From: Paenibacillus sp. OV219 | GTDB lineage: Bacteria > Bacillota > Bacilli > Paenibacillales > Paenibacillaceae | NCBI RefSeq assembly: GCF_900110075.1 | Contig: NZ_FOCJ01000004.1 | Location: forward strand, 372,001 to 436,000 | Reading direction: 5' to 3' | DNA length: 64,000 nt | Shown here: positions 15,558 to 24,209 of the stretch, in pieces | Numbering within the stretch: position 1 is the first letter of the stretch | How the letters are laid out: the number at the start of each line of letters is the position of its first letter | Notes under the pieces: model-generated | What the model saw: the letters and a program-made list of their open reading frames with translations, nothing else | The model's database searches: none | Told to the model about the DNA's origin: nothing | Made by a program: the position numbers and the translations under genes

Positions 15558-17837
15558 CTAGTTCACCTCAATTAAACCAAGCTGCAAGCAAGCGCTGACC
15601 GCAAGCTTGCGCACGCCGGTCGTAAAGCGGATATCAACCGATTCGGCATCAATCGTAAGGAGCTCACCGCTGCCGAATACGCGATGCTTCAGCTGTGTGC
15701 CAGGCGCTATGCCTTTAAAGCTCTTGAGCGCATTCGGGTTCGCCGGAACGAAAGCCTCCTCCGGCTTGCTAATCGTCACGCTGCCCGAAGCAGCTGAGCC
15801 AGCCGGTTTGCGCTGCGATATCGTAACTCCTGATGAATGCTGCTGCACCGGCGGCTCAGCGTTCGGGTCTTGGATATAACGAACGGCGGCAACGAATTCG
15901 GACTCTTTCACTTCCTCGCCATCCCGCTTTCCATATGCAATCAGCTCCAGCTGCTGCTTCGCCCGCGTCATGCCAACATAGAAGAGTCGCACAGCTTCTT
16001 CCATCTGCTCGGACACTTCCCCTTCGACCTTCTTCATATCTTCACTCGACGGAATGATGCCTTCGATGAGATCAATGATGTACACCCGCTCGAACTCGAG
16101 CCCCTTCGCGCTGTGCAGCGTCGAGAAGGTGACGGCATTGGCGTTCTTGTTCTTCTTCGACGCTTTCATGACCGCTTCCAAGTACTTCAATCTCTTCGCA
16201 AAATCCTCCAGCGACTCCAAACCATCCGCAATATCCTCAAGCGTGTTCAAAATCCCGATCAGACTCTCCTTGCGAAATCCGAGCCGTTCACACATCCGAT
16301 CCAGCGCCCGTTCATAGCCGAGCTTGCTCCGAATCGTCCGAATGGCTTGGCGCGGCGGCATCTCCTTCAGCGTCTGGAACGTTTCCTTGCATTCCAGCAG
16401 CTGCTTCGGCTGGTAATCCTGCACCGGTACATGATTGATTAGGTTATCAAAGACCGACTCGTTATTCTGAATGCGGAGCAGCGCCGCCATCTGGGTTTTC
16501 GAAATATAGCCGCTCATCTTCGTATGAATTTTCTCCAGCAGCTCCGGCCTTTTATCCGTATACGCCATCCGCATGAAACCGAGAATATCCTCCAATATCC
16601 AATGAGAAAAGAATCGGTTGTCGCCGTCCTTCATATAGAACGGAATGCCGCGGCGCTCGAACTCATTCATTAGCGTAATCGAGGATGAATTGTTCCGGTA
16701 CAGAAGCGCCACCTCGCGCAGCTCCTCAATCCGCGAAACCTTCTCCGCCACATACTTGGCCTGCTGTTTGTAATCGGCAAGGCTCTTGATCCGAATCGGT
16801 CTGTTGGTGGAATTGCGGGTGAACATATTCTTGTCATAGCGATTCTTGTTGCGCTTAATGAATTGGTTCGCGATTGCAACGATGTTCTTCGAGGACCGGT
16901 AATTCTGCTCCATTTTTAGAATCGCCGCATCCGGGTACACGTTCTTGAAATCAAGCAAATACTGCGGTTCCGCCGCCCGCCACGTGTAGATGCTCTGATC
17001 GTCATCCGCGACGACGCACAGGCAGCCATGCCGCTTAACGAGCTTCTCGATAATCGCATGCTGAACCATCGACGTATCTTGGCTTTCATCCGTCAGCACG
17101 TAGTCGTATTTATTCTGATACTTCCACAGCAGCTCATTGCTCTCTGCGAGCGCACGGTTGCCGATAACGAGCATATCGTCGTAATCAATCAGCAGCTTGT
17201 CGCTGCGCGATCGCTTGAATGCTTCATATTCCTTCATAATAAGAGCGGATTCCTTAACGTCACAGTTCACGGACGCCCACTGATCCTCGGGAATCAGCTT
17301 ATTCTTAATATAGCTGATGTAGGTCGTTAGTTCCTCCATCTGCTCTTCCGTGATGTTGTCGTTATGAATTCGCTTATAGATATCGCGCAGGATTAACTTC
17401 TTATGCAGCGGTGGGTTGTCTTCATCAAAACCTTCGCCTTCACTCTCGTTCTCAACGGAACCTTCAATAATTTGAAAAGAAGTCCGGTTACGCCGCAAAA
17501 ACTCCCGCATCAATTCGAATGCGAGACTGTGAATCGTCGAGAAATCGACGCTGCCCGCAGGATGGTCCGGGAAGAAACGGCTGAACCGCTCCTTCATATC
17601 CTGCGCAGACGCCTTGCTGAACGTGACTGCCTTGATCCGGCTCGGATGAACACCCTTTACCTCAATTAAGTAGCCAATCCGCATGATGATTGTTGTCGTC
17701 TTACCCGAGCCCGGCGATGCGAGCAGCAGTAATGCGCCTTCGGTATGGAGCACCGCTTGCCGCTGAATCTCATTCAGCAGGACACCAAGCTCGGCCTTCT
17801 TCCGCTCAAAAAAATTCGTTGTCGTCGCTTTCGTCAT
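15558..17837 (-). CDS. UvrD/PcrA-type ATP-dependent DNA helicase
   Basis: 759 residues of helicase superfamily 1A. Walker A ASPGSGKTT at residues 40-48, motif II LTDESQDTSM, motif III ADDDQSIYTWRAA and motif VI FYVGMTRAKQQL are present. 3'-5' helicases of this group work in DNA repair or recombination. Motif II has DESQ where PcrA has DEYQ/DEFQ, so this is probably a paralogue rather than PcrA. The C-terminal ~60 residues (GTQLKHRVFGSGELLTID) form the PcrA-like RNA-polymerase-binding Tudor fold. Single gene upstream of yunB with 76 bases between. Confidence 0.88.
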   Translation of the reverse strand: MTKATTTNFFERKKAELGVLLNEIQRQAVLHTEGALLLLASPGSGKTTTIIMRIGYLIEVKGVHPSRIKAVTFSKASAQDMKERFSRFFPDHPAGSVDFSTIHSLAFELMREFLRRNRTSFQIIEGSVENESEGEGFDEDNPPLHKKLILRDIYKRIHNDNITEEQMEELTTYISYIKNKLIPEDQWASVNCDVKESALIMKEYEAFKRSRSDKLLIDYDDMLVIGNRALAESNELLWKYQNKYDYVLTDESQDTSMVQHAIIEKLVKRHGCLCVVADDDQSIYTWRAAEPQYLLDFKNVYPDAAILKMEQNYRSSKNIVAIANQFIKRNKNRYDKNMFTRNSTNRPIRIKSLADYKQQAKYVAEKVSRIEELREVALLYRNNSSSITLMNEFERRGIPFYMKDGDNRFFSHWILEDILGFMRMAYTDKRPELLEKIHTKMSGYISKTQMAALLRIQNNESVFDNLINHVPVQDYQPKQLLECKETFQTLKEMPPRQAIRTIRSKLGYERALDRMCERLGFRKESLIGILNTLEDIADGLESLEDFAKRLKYLEAVMKASKKNKNANAVTFSTLHSAKGLEFERVYIIDLIEGIIPSSEDMKKVEGEVSEQMEEAVRLFYVGMTRAKQQLELIAYGKRDGEEVKESEFVAAVRYIQDPNAEPPVQQHSSGVTISQRKPAGSAASGSVTISKPEEAFVPANPNALKSFKGIAPGTQLKHRVFGSGELLTIDAESVDIRFTTGVRKLAVSACLQLGLIEVN

Positions 17838-18043
17838 TACGTTCTAACCCATCCATTCTTCCATTAAACGATTGCGATTCCTCTCCTTCTTCAATCGAAA
17901 GAGGGAATCTACGTTCCCATTTTACTCGATGATACTAGTATCGCTTGTTAGCGCCGCCTGCTGCAATAGTTATTTTTAGTTATTTTTTGCCTAGTATTTC
18001 GATACGGTTCTGCTACGCTGATTTCATAGAGAGGGGGATAGAT

Positions 18044-18541
18044 ATGACGGATATGACGATCAAACTTGTGCCCGTTGAAAAAGATCAAAAAGAAATTCTC
18101 TACAAACTCTATCAATTCTATGAATATGACTTTAGTCCATACACCGGAAACGAATTGGGGGTAGATGGTCAATATTCTGTTAACCTAGAGCATTATTGGG
18201 AGGATCCAAGGTGGAGCCCTTATTTCATATGTGCCGAGAGTAACATCGCAGGTTTTTTAGTTATTCTCTTCGAAAATCTTGATACAGACCCCGACCCGAC
18301 TCATGTCATCTATGATTTCTTGATTCTAAATAAGTATCGGAGAAAAGGAATTGGAAAATCGGCGGCCGTGCATGCATTTAATCTTTACAGAGCGAATTGG
18401 AAATTGGCTCAGATGAGTGTCAATCGTCCGGCCTTACACTTCTGGCGGTATGTTGTGAATGAATATACTTCAGGGCTGTATACCGAAGAATTTCGCGAAG
18501 ATCGCAACAAATATATACAATCGTTCAGTAATAGAGGCTAA
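18044..18541 (+). CDS. GNAT-family acetyltransferase
   Basis: 165 residues. The acetyl-CoA-binding motif A is ILNKYRRKGIGKSAAVHAF near residues 92-110, preceded by the core strands. The substrate cannot be read from sequence. The start ATG 18044 has GAGGGGG eight bases upstream, and no earlier in-frame codon has one. The gene is more AT-rich than its neighbours, which could mean recent acquisition. It converges with the ADP-ribosylglycohydrolase genes. Confidence 0.82.
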   Translation: MTDMTIKLVPVEKDQKEILYKLYQFYEYDFSPYTGNELGVDGQYSVNLEHYWEDPRWSPYFICAESNIAGFLVILFENLDTDPDPTHVIYDFLILNKYRRKGIGKSAAVHAFNLYRANWKLAQMSVNRPALHFWRYVVNEYTSGLYTEEFREDRNKYIQSFSNRG

Positions 18542-18551
18542 CATAGCGACG

Positions 18552-18580
18552 AAAAAAAAGAGCGGACCCGCTCGGTCCGC
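18552..18580 (-). terminator. Intrinsic terminator of the ADP-ribosylglycohydrolase operon
   Basis: On the minus strand GCGGACC and GGTCCGC pair around GAGCG and run into eight T residues (plus-strand A at 18552-18559). Confidence 0.85.
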
Positions 18581-18602
18581 CCTTCCTCTATTATCCCAGC
18601 AG

Positions 18603-19706
18603 CTAGCCTATCATCTCTGCAACGAAGCCGTTAATCCCCCGCAGCCGCGACTGGAATGCCTCGTAAAGGCCATCCGCTTGCGCAGAAATTGTTTTGTCGC
18701 TGCAGCTAAACTTGTTCAAGCTCACAGCTTGATTCACCTGCGCCACAAGCTGCTCCGGCAGCGATGCGCCACCGCTCAATGCGCCTGCGATCCCAGCTGC
18801 AAGCGCCGTTACACTCGCAGTGTCTCTACCCATATTAACCCCTGCGATAAGCGCGTCGTAGACATTGCCATTAACCAGTTTCACGATGCAGATTGCTTTG
18901 GTTACGACTTCATTCGCGAAGCTATTGCCGTACGGCACGCCGCAGCCATGATACGTCCGGTCGAACGCTTCCCGTAATTGCTGGAAATCCGTACAGCCAT
19001 CAACCAGACGCAAGCCTTTATCCAGCTCTTCGAGCACATTATCCCGCAGGTAGCCGTACTTGTAGCCGTCGATCTGCATGCCGACATCGGTGTAATTGCA
19101 GTGCTCATACAGATCATGAATGACGCTGTTAATTGTCGCATCCGGCTTCGTTGCGGCAGCAATGGCAGCCGCCGTAATCCCGGACCACTTCACCCCGTAG
19201 CTTCGCGAAGCTTGATAGAGCTGACCCAGCTCGAATGCATCGCGTACCGCGTTCTTCACCTCGCCGGCATTAATGAGGCCTACCGGATGGCAATACCCCG
19301 CGAAGCTGTTCAGTCCCGCATAATCGCAATAATTGCCTAAATCACGCGCAGGCAAGCCGTTATTCGCAAGCGCAAGCAAACCGATGTCGAACGGCTCCAT
19401 GACCTTCTCGGCATCGCTTCGAAGCAGGTCGGCATTCCAGATCGCTCGCACATCTTCTGCCGTAATGCGGTCCTGCCGCTCACAGATTGCCGTAATTAAG
19501 AGCTTCTGACGTTCGATGCCGCTCTCCGTCGTTCCCGCCGGCCGTGACCAGACGCGTTCATAAGGCAACAGCTTGTTCAGCACACCATACTTGCTTGCAA
19601 TCTCCTGCCAGCTCCAGCCTTGCACGGGAGCCCCCATCGCTGCACCGATCTGTGCGCCGGCAATACAGCCGTAAAATTTATCCTTCAAACTGACTCTTCC
19701 ACTCAT
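18603..19706 (-). CDS. ADP-ribosylglycohydrolase-family protein with degraded metal site
   Basis: 367 residues, a DraG/ARH-fold protein. DraG enzymes remove ADP-ribose using two Mg ions held by an N-terminal T-x-D-type motif and a C-terminal D-T-D motif. Here the N-terminal motif reads GTTESGIERQ and the C-terminal one NMGRDTASV, whereas the paralogue next door has GTTEDGVERQ and NMGRDTDCV. Two presumed acidic ligands are therefore replaced by Ser and Ala, so the protein may bind rather than hydrolyse. It starts at ATG 19704-19706 after GGGGAG and is downstream of the paralogue in the same operon; a terminator follows. Confidence 0.83.
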   Translation of the reverse strand: MSGRVSLKDKFYGCIAGAQIGAAMGAPVQGWSWQEIASKYGVLNKLLPYERVWSRPAGTTESGIERQKLLITAICERQDRITAEDVRAIWNADLLRSDAEKVMEPFDIGLLALANNGLPARDLGNYCDYAGLNSFAGYCHPVGLINAGEVKNAVRDAFELGQLYQASRSYGVKWSGITAAAIAAATKPDATINSVIHDLYEHCNYTDVGMQIDGYKYGYLRDNVLEELDKGLRLVDGCTDFQQLREAFDRTYHGCGVPYGNSFANEVVTKAICIVKLVNGNVYDALIAGVNMGRDTASVTALAAGIAGALSGGASLPEQLVAQVNQAVSLNKFSCSDKTISAQADGLYEAFQSRLRGINGFVAEMIG

Positions 19707-19764
19707 TTCTCGCACGCTCCCCAGTTTTTATCCATCCATCGCACACGCTCGCGCTCGCGTTCTT

Positions 19765-20832
19765 TTATAATGCGCCCATCAGATTGGAATAAGCTTTCAG
19801 CCGCGTCAGTCTGGTGTTGTAGGCTTGATACAAGCCTTCCGAATGCTCCTTGATCGTCCGTTGGGAGTTCGTCACCACATGCAAAGTTGTCGCATAGTCA
19901 GTCTGTTTGATCCAAGCTTCAGGAACAGTCGAGATCCCGGTCAGCGCTCCGGATATGCCAGCGGCAACCGCGGTTACGCAGTCCGTGTCGCGACCCATAT
20001 TCACTGCAGCGACCATCGCGTCTTTGACATTACCTTTTGTCCAATTGAAGATGCATACCGCCTTCGTCACAACTTCATTCGCATAGCTGACTTCATATGG
20101 AATGCCTCGAATGTTATACGATTCATAGAGCGCTCTTCTGAACTCACGGTAATCCGCAATATGCGCTGTCCGCTTCAGCTCGCGGTCAAGCTCTCCGACC
20201 ACAACATCCGGATCGCAATGATCATAGATTGCGCCAAGCACACTATCGAGCGTCGCACCAGGCTTCGTACCTGAAGCGATGGCAACGGCGGTCACCATAG
20301 CCCACTTCAGCCCGCGTCCGTTCATCGTCTGATAAAGCTGTCCGACTTCGTTCACATCGTCGATGGCCCCCGAGATGTCACCGGCATTAATAAGCCCGAT
20401 TGGATGGCAGGAACGGGAGAAGCTGTTCAGCCCGGCATAATCACAATATTTGCCGATATCCCGGGCCGGAATGCCACTCTTCGCCATCGCCAGCAGCACC
20501 GCTTCGAACGGCTCGGAGATCATGCCAGCCGATTCAGGCTTAATGCCCGATATCCACATTTTCCGAACATCCTCAGCCGTTACGCGGTCCTGCTTCTCCA
20601 TAATGGCAGATATCATTAGCTTCTGGCGCTCAACGCCATCCTCGGTCGTACCTGCTTCACGTACCCAGCCATTGTGAAAATGCTCATAGGGCAGCAACTC
20701 TTCCAAAATGCCATACTCAGCGTCAATGCGCTCGAAATCCCAACCTTCTATCGGTGCACCCATGGCGGAGCCGATATGAACGCCGGCAATACAGCCATAA
20801 AATTTGTCAAATAAGGTGACTTGCTCGCTCAT
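19765..20832 (-). CDS. ADP-ribosylglycohydrolase-family protein (metal ligands intact)
   Basis: 355 residues of the DraG/ARH fold (FYGCIAGVHIGSAMGAPIEG at the start). The metal-binding segments GTTEDGVERQ (~50-60) and NMGRDTDCVTAV (~280) keep the expected acidic residues. These enzymes hydrolyse ADP-ribosyl or related N/O-ribosyl bonds; with a nucleoside hydrolase divergent next door, a role in ribosylated small molecules is as likely as protein de-ADP-ribosylation. ATG 20830-20832 follows AGAGGAGAG; an earlier in-frame ATG lacks a binding site. First gene of a two-gene operon. Confidence 0.87.
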   Translation of the reverse strand: MSEQVTLFDKFYGCIAGVHIGSAMGAPIEGWDFERIDAEYGILEELLPYEHFHNGWVREAGTTEDGVERQKLMISAIMEKQDRVTAEDVRKMWISGIKPESAGMISEPFEAVLLAMAKSGIPARDIGKYCDYAGLNSFSRSCHPIGLINAGDISGAIDDVNEVGQLYQTMNGRGLKWAMVTAVAIASGTKPGATLDSVLGAIYDHCDPDVVVGELDRELKRTAHIADYREFRRALYESYNIRGIPYEVSYANEVVTKAVCIFNWTKGNVKDAMVAAVNMGRDTDCVTAVAAGISGALTGISTVPEAWIKQTDYATTLHVVTNSQRTIKEHSEGLYQAYNTRLTRLKAYSNLMGAL

Positions 20833-20938
20833 TAGCTTGATCTCTCCTCTTAATAGGTAGTCTGCTAGAAACGAAAAGTGGTGCAATAATCAAACCGACT
20901 TTGAAAGTTGAACATATTCGGGGCGTTTATAGCTCGCC

Positions 20939-20944
20939 TATAAT
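20939..20944 (+). promoter_or_regulatory. Consensus -10 box upstream of the nucleoside hydrolase
   Basis: TATAAT is perfect but the -35 region 17 bases upstream (ATTCGG) is poor. It lies about 57 bases before the nucleoside hydrolase start, in the region divergent from the ADP-ribosylglycohydrolases. A weak or activator-dependent promoter would fit. Confidence 0.4.
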
Positions 20945-21001
20945 GAACTCGGGTAGCGTGTGAATCTACGGATTGATAGATGAAAGGGTGTAACGGAAAC
21001 G

Positions 21002-21940
21002 ATGATTGATTATGCGAAGTATCGTCTAGATGACGCAATGATGTTGAAACGGCTGGCTCATCCGAATGACAGAGTTAGAATGATTCTGGATACGGATGCA
21101 TTCAATGAAGTGGATGATCAGTTTGCGCTAGCGTACGCCTTGCTGTCGCAGGAGAAGCTTCAGGTGCAAGCCGTGACGGCCGCGCCGTTCTTTAACTGGA
21201 ACTCGACAAGCCCAGGTGAGGGTATGGAGAAAAGCTATAATGAGATCTTTAATATCTTCAAGCTGATGGAGCTCGATCAAACTCCGCCGGTGTACCGGGG
21301 ATCCTCTCAATTCATGGACAACGCGGATGAGCCTGTTCCAAGTGAAGCCGTCGACCGAATTATTGAGCTTGCGTTAAGCGGTGATGAGGAACCACTCTAT
21401 GTCGTCGCAATCGGAGCGATTACGAATGTTGCCTCTGCCATCGCCAAATGCCCCGAAATCATTCAGAAGATCGTCGTCATCTGGCTTGGGCCGAACTCCT
21501 ACTGGTGGCCGACGCAGGATATTTTCAACGTCTCTCAGGATTACCACGCATCGCGAATATTCTACGACAGCGGCGTTCCGCTCGTCATCCTGCCTTGCCA
21601 TAGCGTAGCCTCTCATTTGCTAACATCGACCTATGAGATTGACGCCTGCTTGCGTGATCGCAACAAGCTCGGCACCTACTTCAGCGATTTGTTCCACGGC
21701 AGATTTGAGCGGTTCGGACGCAATCGTCCTGGCTGGTCCAAAGTGCTGTGGGATGTCTCTGCGATTGCTTGGCTGTTGAATGAAGAATGGGTGCCTTCGG
21801 TCGTGCGGCGAACGCCGATTCTTAATCCGAACTTCACTTACTCGGTAGATGATAATCGTCATTTCTACAAAGAAGCGATCGACATAGACCGGAGTCTGGT
21901 CTATATGGATCTATTCGAGAAGCTGTCCAAGCCATACTAG
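21002..21940 (+). CDS. Nucleoside hydrolase (IunH family)
   Basis: 312 residues. Hydrolyses the N-glycosidic bond of (deoxy)ribonucleosides or related N-ribosides. The Ca-binding N-terminal cluster is ILDTDAFNEVDDQFAL (Asp30, Asp32, Asp38, Asp39), the variant form seen in part of the family. The late catalytic region reads WDVSAIAWL: the Asp that also binds Ca is kept, but the His found in inosine-uridine hydrolases is Trp. The substrate may therefore differ from purine or uridine nucleosides. Divergent from two ADP-ribosylglycohydrolase genes and convergent with the AraC/RpiB pair. Confidence 0.88.
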   Translation: MIDYAKYRLDDAMMLKRLAHPNDRVRMILDTDAFNEVDDQFALAYALLSQEKLQVQAVTAAPFFNWNSTSPGEGMEKSYNEIFNIFKLMELDQTPPVYRGSSQFMDNADEPVPSEAVDRIIELALSGDEEPLYVVAIGAITNVASAIAKCPEIIQKIVVIWLGPNSYWWPTQDIFNVSQDYHASRIFYDSGVPLVILPCHSVASHLLTSTYEIDACLRDRNKLGTYFSDLFHGRFERFGRNRPGWSKVLWDVSAIAWLLNEEWVPSVVRRTPILNPNFTYSVDDNRHFYKEAIDIDRSLVYMDLFEKLSKPY

Positions 21941-21967
21941 TATCGGACCCGGACCACTCGCTTGTGG

Positions 21968-22447
21968 TTAGCGACAGGCGGTCATGCTGCTATCCCGGTA
22001 TTGACCGGGCGTTATGCCGACGCTTCTTTTGAAGGCGCGAATGAAACTGTGCACGTTGGTATAACCGACCTCGCCGCTAATCGCAAGCACCGTCTGACTG
22101 TCCATCATCAGCAGCTGCTTCGAACGCTCAATCCGCTTCTGTGTAAGGAGGCTGTAGAAGGTATGGCCCGTATGCTGCTTTAGCAGCCGGTTCAGGTAGG
22201 TCGACGAGCAATGCATCTCATCCGTCACCTGCGTGAGGCCAAAATCCTTCCCGAAATGCACGTCAATATAAGCGAGCGCTTCTTCGACAATATGCGTTGC
22301 TAGTAGAGATTGGTAGAACAACGTAATCGAGCCTTCTTGCTTATGGAGCATTCGCTCCACGACGCTATACATGATCGAATTGCGCAGCGCCTCCAGCTCC
22401 TTCTGATCTGAAGCGGCTGGAACTATAGATTTGGGTAAAATCTGCAT
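21968..22447 (-). CDS. Short AraC-type DNA-binding protein
   Basis: 159 residues: a ~50-residue helical N-terminus and a complete AraC HTH domain (YIDVHFGKDFGLTQVTDEMH to HSFIRAFKRSVGITPGQY). No ligand-binding cupin domain is present, though AraC regulators are usually 270-300 residues. GAGGAGG lies twelve bases before ATG 22445-22447, and the gene follows rpiB by 45 bases, so it is probably expressed with it. It may be a true stand-alone regulator or the 3' remnant of a longer gene whose front was lost. Confidence 0.72.
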   Translation of the reverse strand: MQILPKSIVPAASDQKELEALRNSIMYSVVERMLHKQEGSITLFYQSLLATHIVEEALAYIDVHFGKDFGLTQVTDEMHCSSTYLNRLLKQHTGHTFYSLLTQKRIERSKQLLMMDSQTVLAISGEVGYTNVHSFIRAFKRSVGITPGQYRDSSMTACR

Positions 22448-22492
22448 GTCGTTTCAGTGCCTCCTCGCAAGTAAATCGTGATCGTTTGCGCG

Positions 22493-22957
22493 TTAGGGCT
22501 TCATGTATTGCGCTGCTTCGCGCTCCAGCACGGCAAGCTTCTCGACTCTTCTGCGGAACTGCTCTTCGGTGCTGAAGGTAGCCTGCACGAACGATGTAAT
22601 CAGATCTTTGGCAAGCCAAGCTCCAACGATTTGTGCTCCTATGCACATGATGTTCACATCGTCATGCTCTACACTCTGATGTGCCGAATGATAGTCGTGG
22701 CACACCGCTGCGCGAATGCCGGGGATCTTGTTAGCTGCAATGCTGGCGCCGACGCCGGTTCCACACACCATAATGCCGCGCTCCGCCTCGCCGTTCAGGA
22801 CAGCCGGGCAGACTAGCCGGGCTATATCCGGAAAATCCACAGCATCTGCACTATGGCAGCCGTGGTCAATCACCTCGCAGCCGAGCGAATTCAAGTGCTC
22901 TGCAACCGCCGCTTTTAGCTGAAACCCGGCATGATCGCAGCCAAGAGAAATCTTCAT
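22493..22957 (-). CDS. RpiB/LacAB-family sugar-phosphate isomerase
   Basis: 154 residues. The catalytic loop CGTGVGASIAANK has its Cys at residue 65, and CDHAGF near 7-12 forms the phosphate/substrate site. RpiB interconverts ribose-5-P and ribulose-5-P; relatives act on allose-6-P or galactose-6-P. Neighbouring nucleoside hydrolase and ADP-ribosylglycohydrolase genes favour a ribose-type substrate. A consensus promoter and a LacI-type operator lie directly upstream, so expression is probably repressed by the divergent LacI regulator. Length is normal. Confidence 0.87.
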   Translation of the reverse strand: MKISLGCDHAGFQLKAAVAEHLNSLGCEVIDHGCHSADAVDFPDIARLVCPAVLNGEAERGIMVCGTGVGASIAANKIPGIRAAVCHDYHSAHQSVEHDDVNIMCIGAQIVGAWLAKDLITSFVQATFSTEEQFRRRVEKLAVLEREAAQYMKP

Positions 22958-22995
22958 AGGTATAACCCTCCCATGGAAAGTAAATCATTCTAATA

Positions 22996-23017
22996 AAAAT
23001 GGCAACGTTGCCATTTT
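22996..23017. promoter_or_regulatory. LacI-type operator, 22-bp perfect palindrome
   Basis: The core GGCAACGTTGCC is flanked by AAAAT and ATTTT to give a perfect palindrome with a central CG step, as for LacI/GalR regulators. It covers the predicted transcription start of the rpiB gene and lies between rpiB and the divergent LacI-family gene. Confidence 0.85.
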
Positions 23018-23023
23018 AAGCAG

Positions 23024-23052
23024 ATCATAGCGTAGCTGCTTGTAGCTGTCAA
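23024..23052 (-). promoter_or_regulatory. Consensus sigmaA promoter of rpiB
   Basis: On the minus strand TTGACA (23047-23052) and TATGAT (23024-23029) are 17 bases apart. Start of transcription is expected near 23017, at the operator edge. Confidence 0.8.
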
Positions 23053-23147
23053 CCCGTTCCAGCTGAAATTTACGCGCGGCCTCGCTAGTATTTTGCACGA
23101 AGATTCATTAAAATCGTGATAGATGGTATCGTTTCCAAGGATGAGCC

Positions 23148-24200
23148 ATGACGATCAAGGAGGAAATTGCGATTAAGAAACCAACCATACATGACGTCGC
23201 AGAACGAGCGAAAGTGACGCCCTCCACCGTATCACGGGTTATGAATGGCTCAAGCCTCGTCAAGCCGATGACACGGCAGCGGGTGCTCGATGCCGTCCAA
23301 AGTCTCGGTTATGTGCCGAGCCGAAAGGCCCGCATGTTCAAGTCCGGCAAGAGCGGTATCCTCGGACTTGTCGTGAGTGCACAGCATATTAGCGAGCTCA
23401 TTTATAATGCAGGCTTCCAATCGCTCTTCAAAGCGCTAACGGAGAAAGCACATGCCGAGGGCTACAACCTTCTGATCATTACATCAGCCAGCGCGGATTC
23501 TGACTCGTTCTTTGATGTAATAAAGAGTCAGGTAGCCGATGGATTTATTATTTTGAGCCCCTCCGGGAGTGAGACGCTTGCTTCAATGCTGGATGAAGCG
23601 GGCATTCCTTATGTGTTTAATATGAAGTATTCGAATAACCCCGAGGATCACTACTATGCTTCGTACGACGATGTAGAAGCCGGTTATATCTCGGCCAAAT
23701 ATTTGCTCGATCTGAACCATACCGACATCCGGTTCATCGTCGGAAGCATTAACGGCAGTGTGATTTCCTTCAACAGCGATCGCATTGTCGGCGTGAAGAA
23801 GGCGTTCGAGGAGTACGGCATCCCGTTCCAGGATGATTTCATCATCCTTGTTCCGGGCCAAATGGAAGAGAGCTACGCCGCGATCCACCAGCTCCTGCAA
23901 TCGCAGAAGCCAACGGCGCTGATGATCTCGAATGAAACGACAACGGTCGCAGCTCTCAATTATTTCTACGATTACGGCTACCGTGTTCCGCAGGATCTGT
24001 CGGTCATCGGATTCGGTCCAGCGGATTTTTACCTCAGGCTGCGCCCGAATTTAACGAGCGTCAGCTTCGATATCGCATGGTCAAGCGGTCGGATCGTCGA
24101 CATTCTGCTGCAGCGAATCGAAGGGGTGCCGGTGCTTCCGGAGACGCCGAAGAAGCCGGAGCTCGTTATCAGGGACAGTACCGCTCGCAGGGGGATGTAA
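23148..24200 (+). CDS. LacI-family transcriptional regulator
   Basis: 350 residues. HTH and hinge at residues ~13-62 (IHDVAERAKVTPSTVSRVMN, then RVLDAVQSLGYVPSRKAR) followed by a periplasmic-binding-protein-like sugar domain. It probably binds the palindrome at 22996-23017 and represses the divergent rpiB-araC pair until its sugar ligand is present; the ligand may be a ribose or allose derivative. ATG 23148 has AAGGATG seven bases upstream. The 51-bp repeat array starts ten bases after the stop. Confidence 0.9.
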   Translation: MTIKEEIAIKKPTIHDVAERAKVTPSTVSRVMNGSSLVKPMTRQRVLDAVQSLGYVPSRKARMFKSGKSGILGLVVSAQHISELIYNAGFQSLFKALTEKAHAEGYNLLIITSASADSDSFFDVIKSQVADGFIILSPSGSETLASMLDEAGIPYVFNMKYSNNPEDHYYASYDDVEAGYISAKYLLDLNHTDIRFIVGSINGSVISFNSDRIVGVKKAFEEYGIPFQDDFIILVPGQMEESYAAIHQLLQSQKPTALMISNETTTVAALNYFYDYGYRVPQDLSVIGFGPADFYLRLRPNLTSVSFDIAWSSGRIVDILLQRIEGVPVLPETPKKPELVIRDSTARRGM

Positions 24201-24209
24201 GGATTGAGC

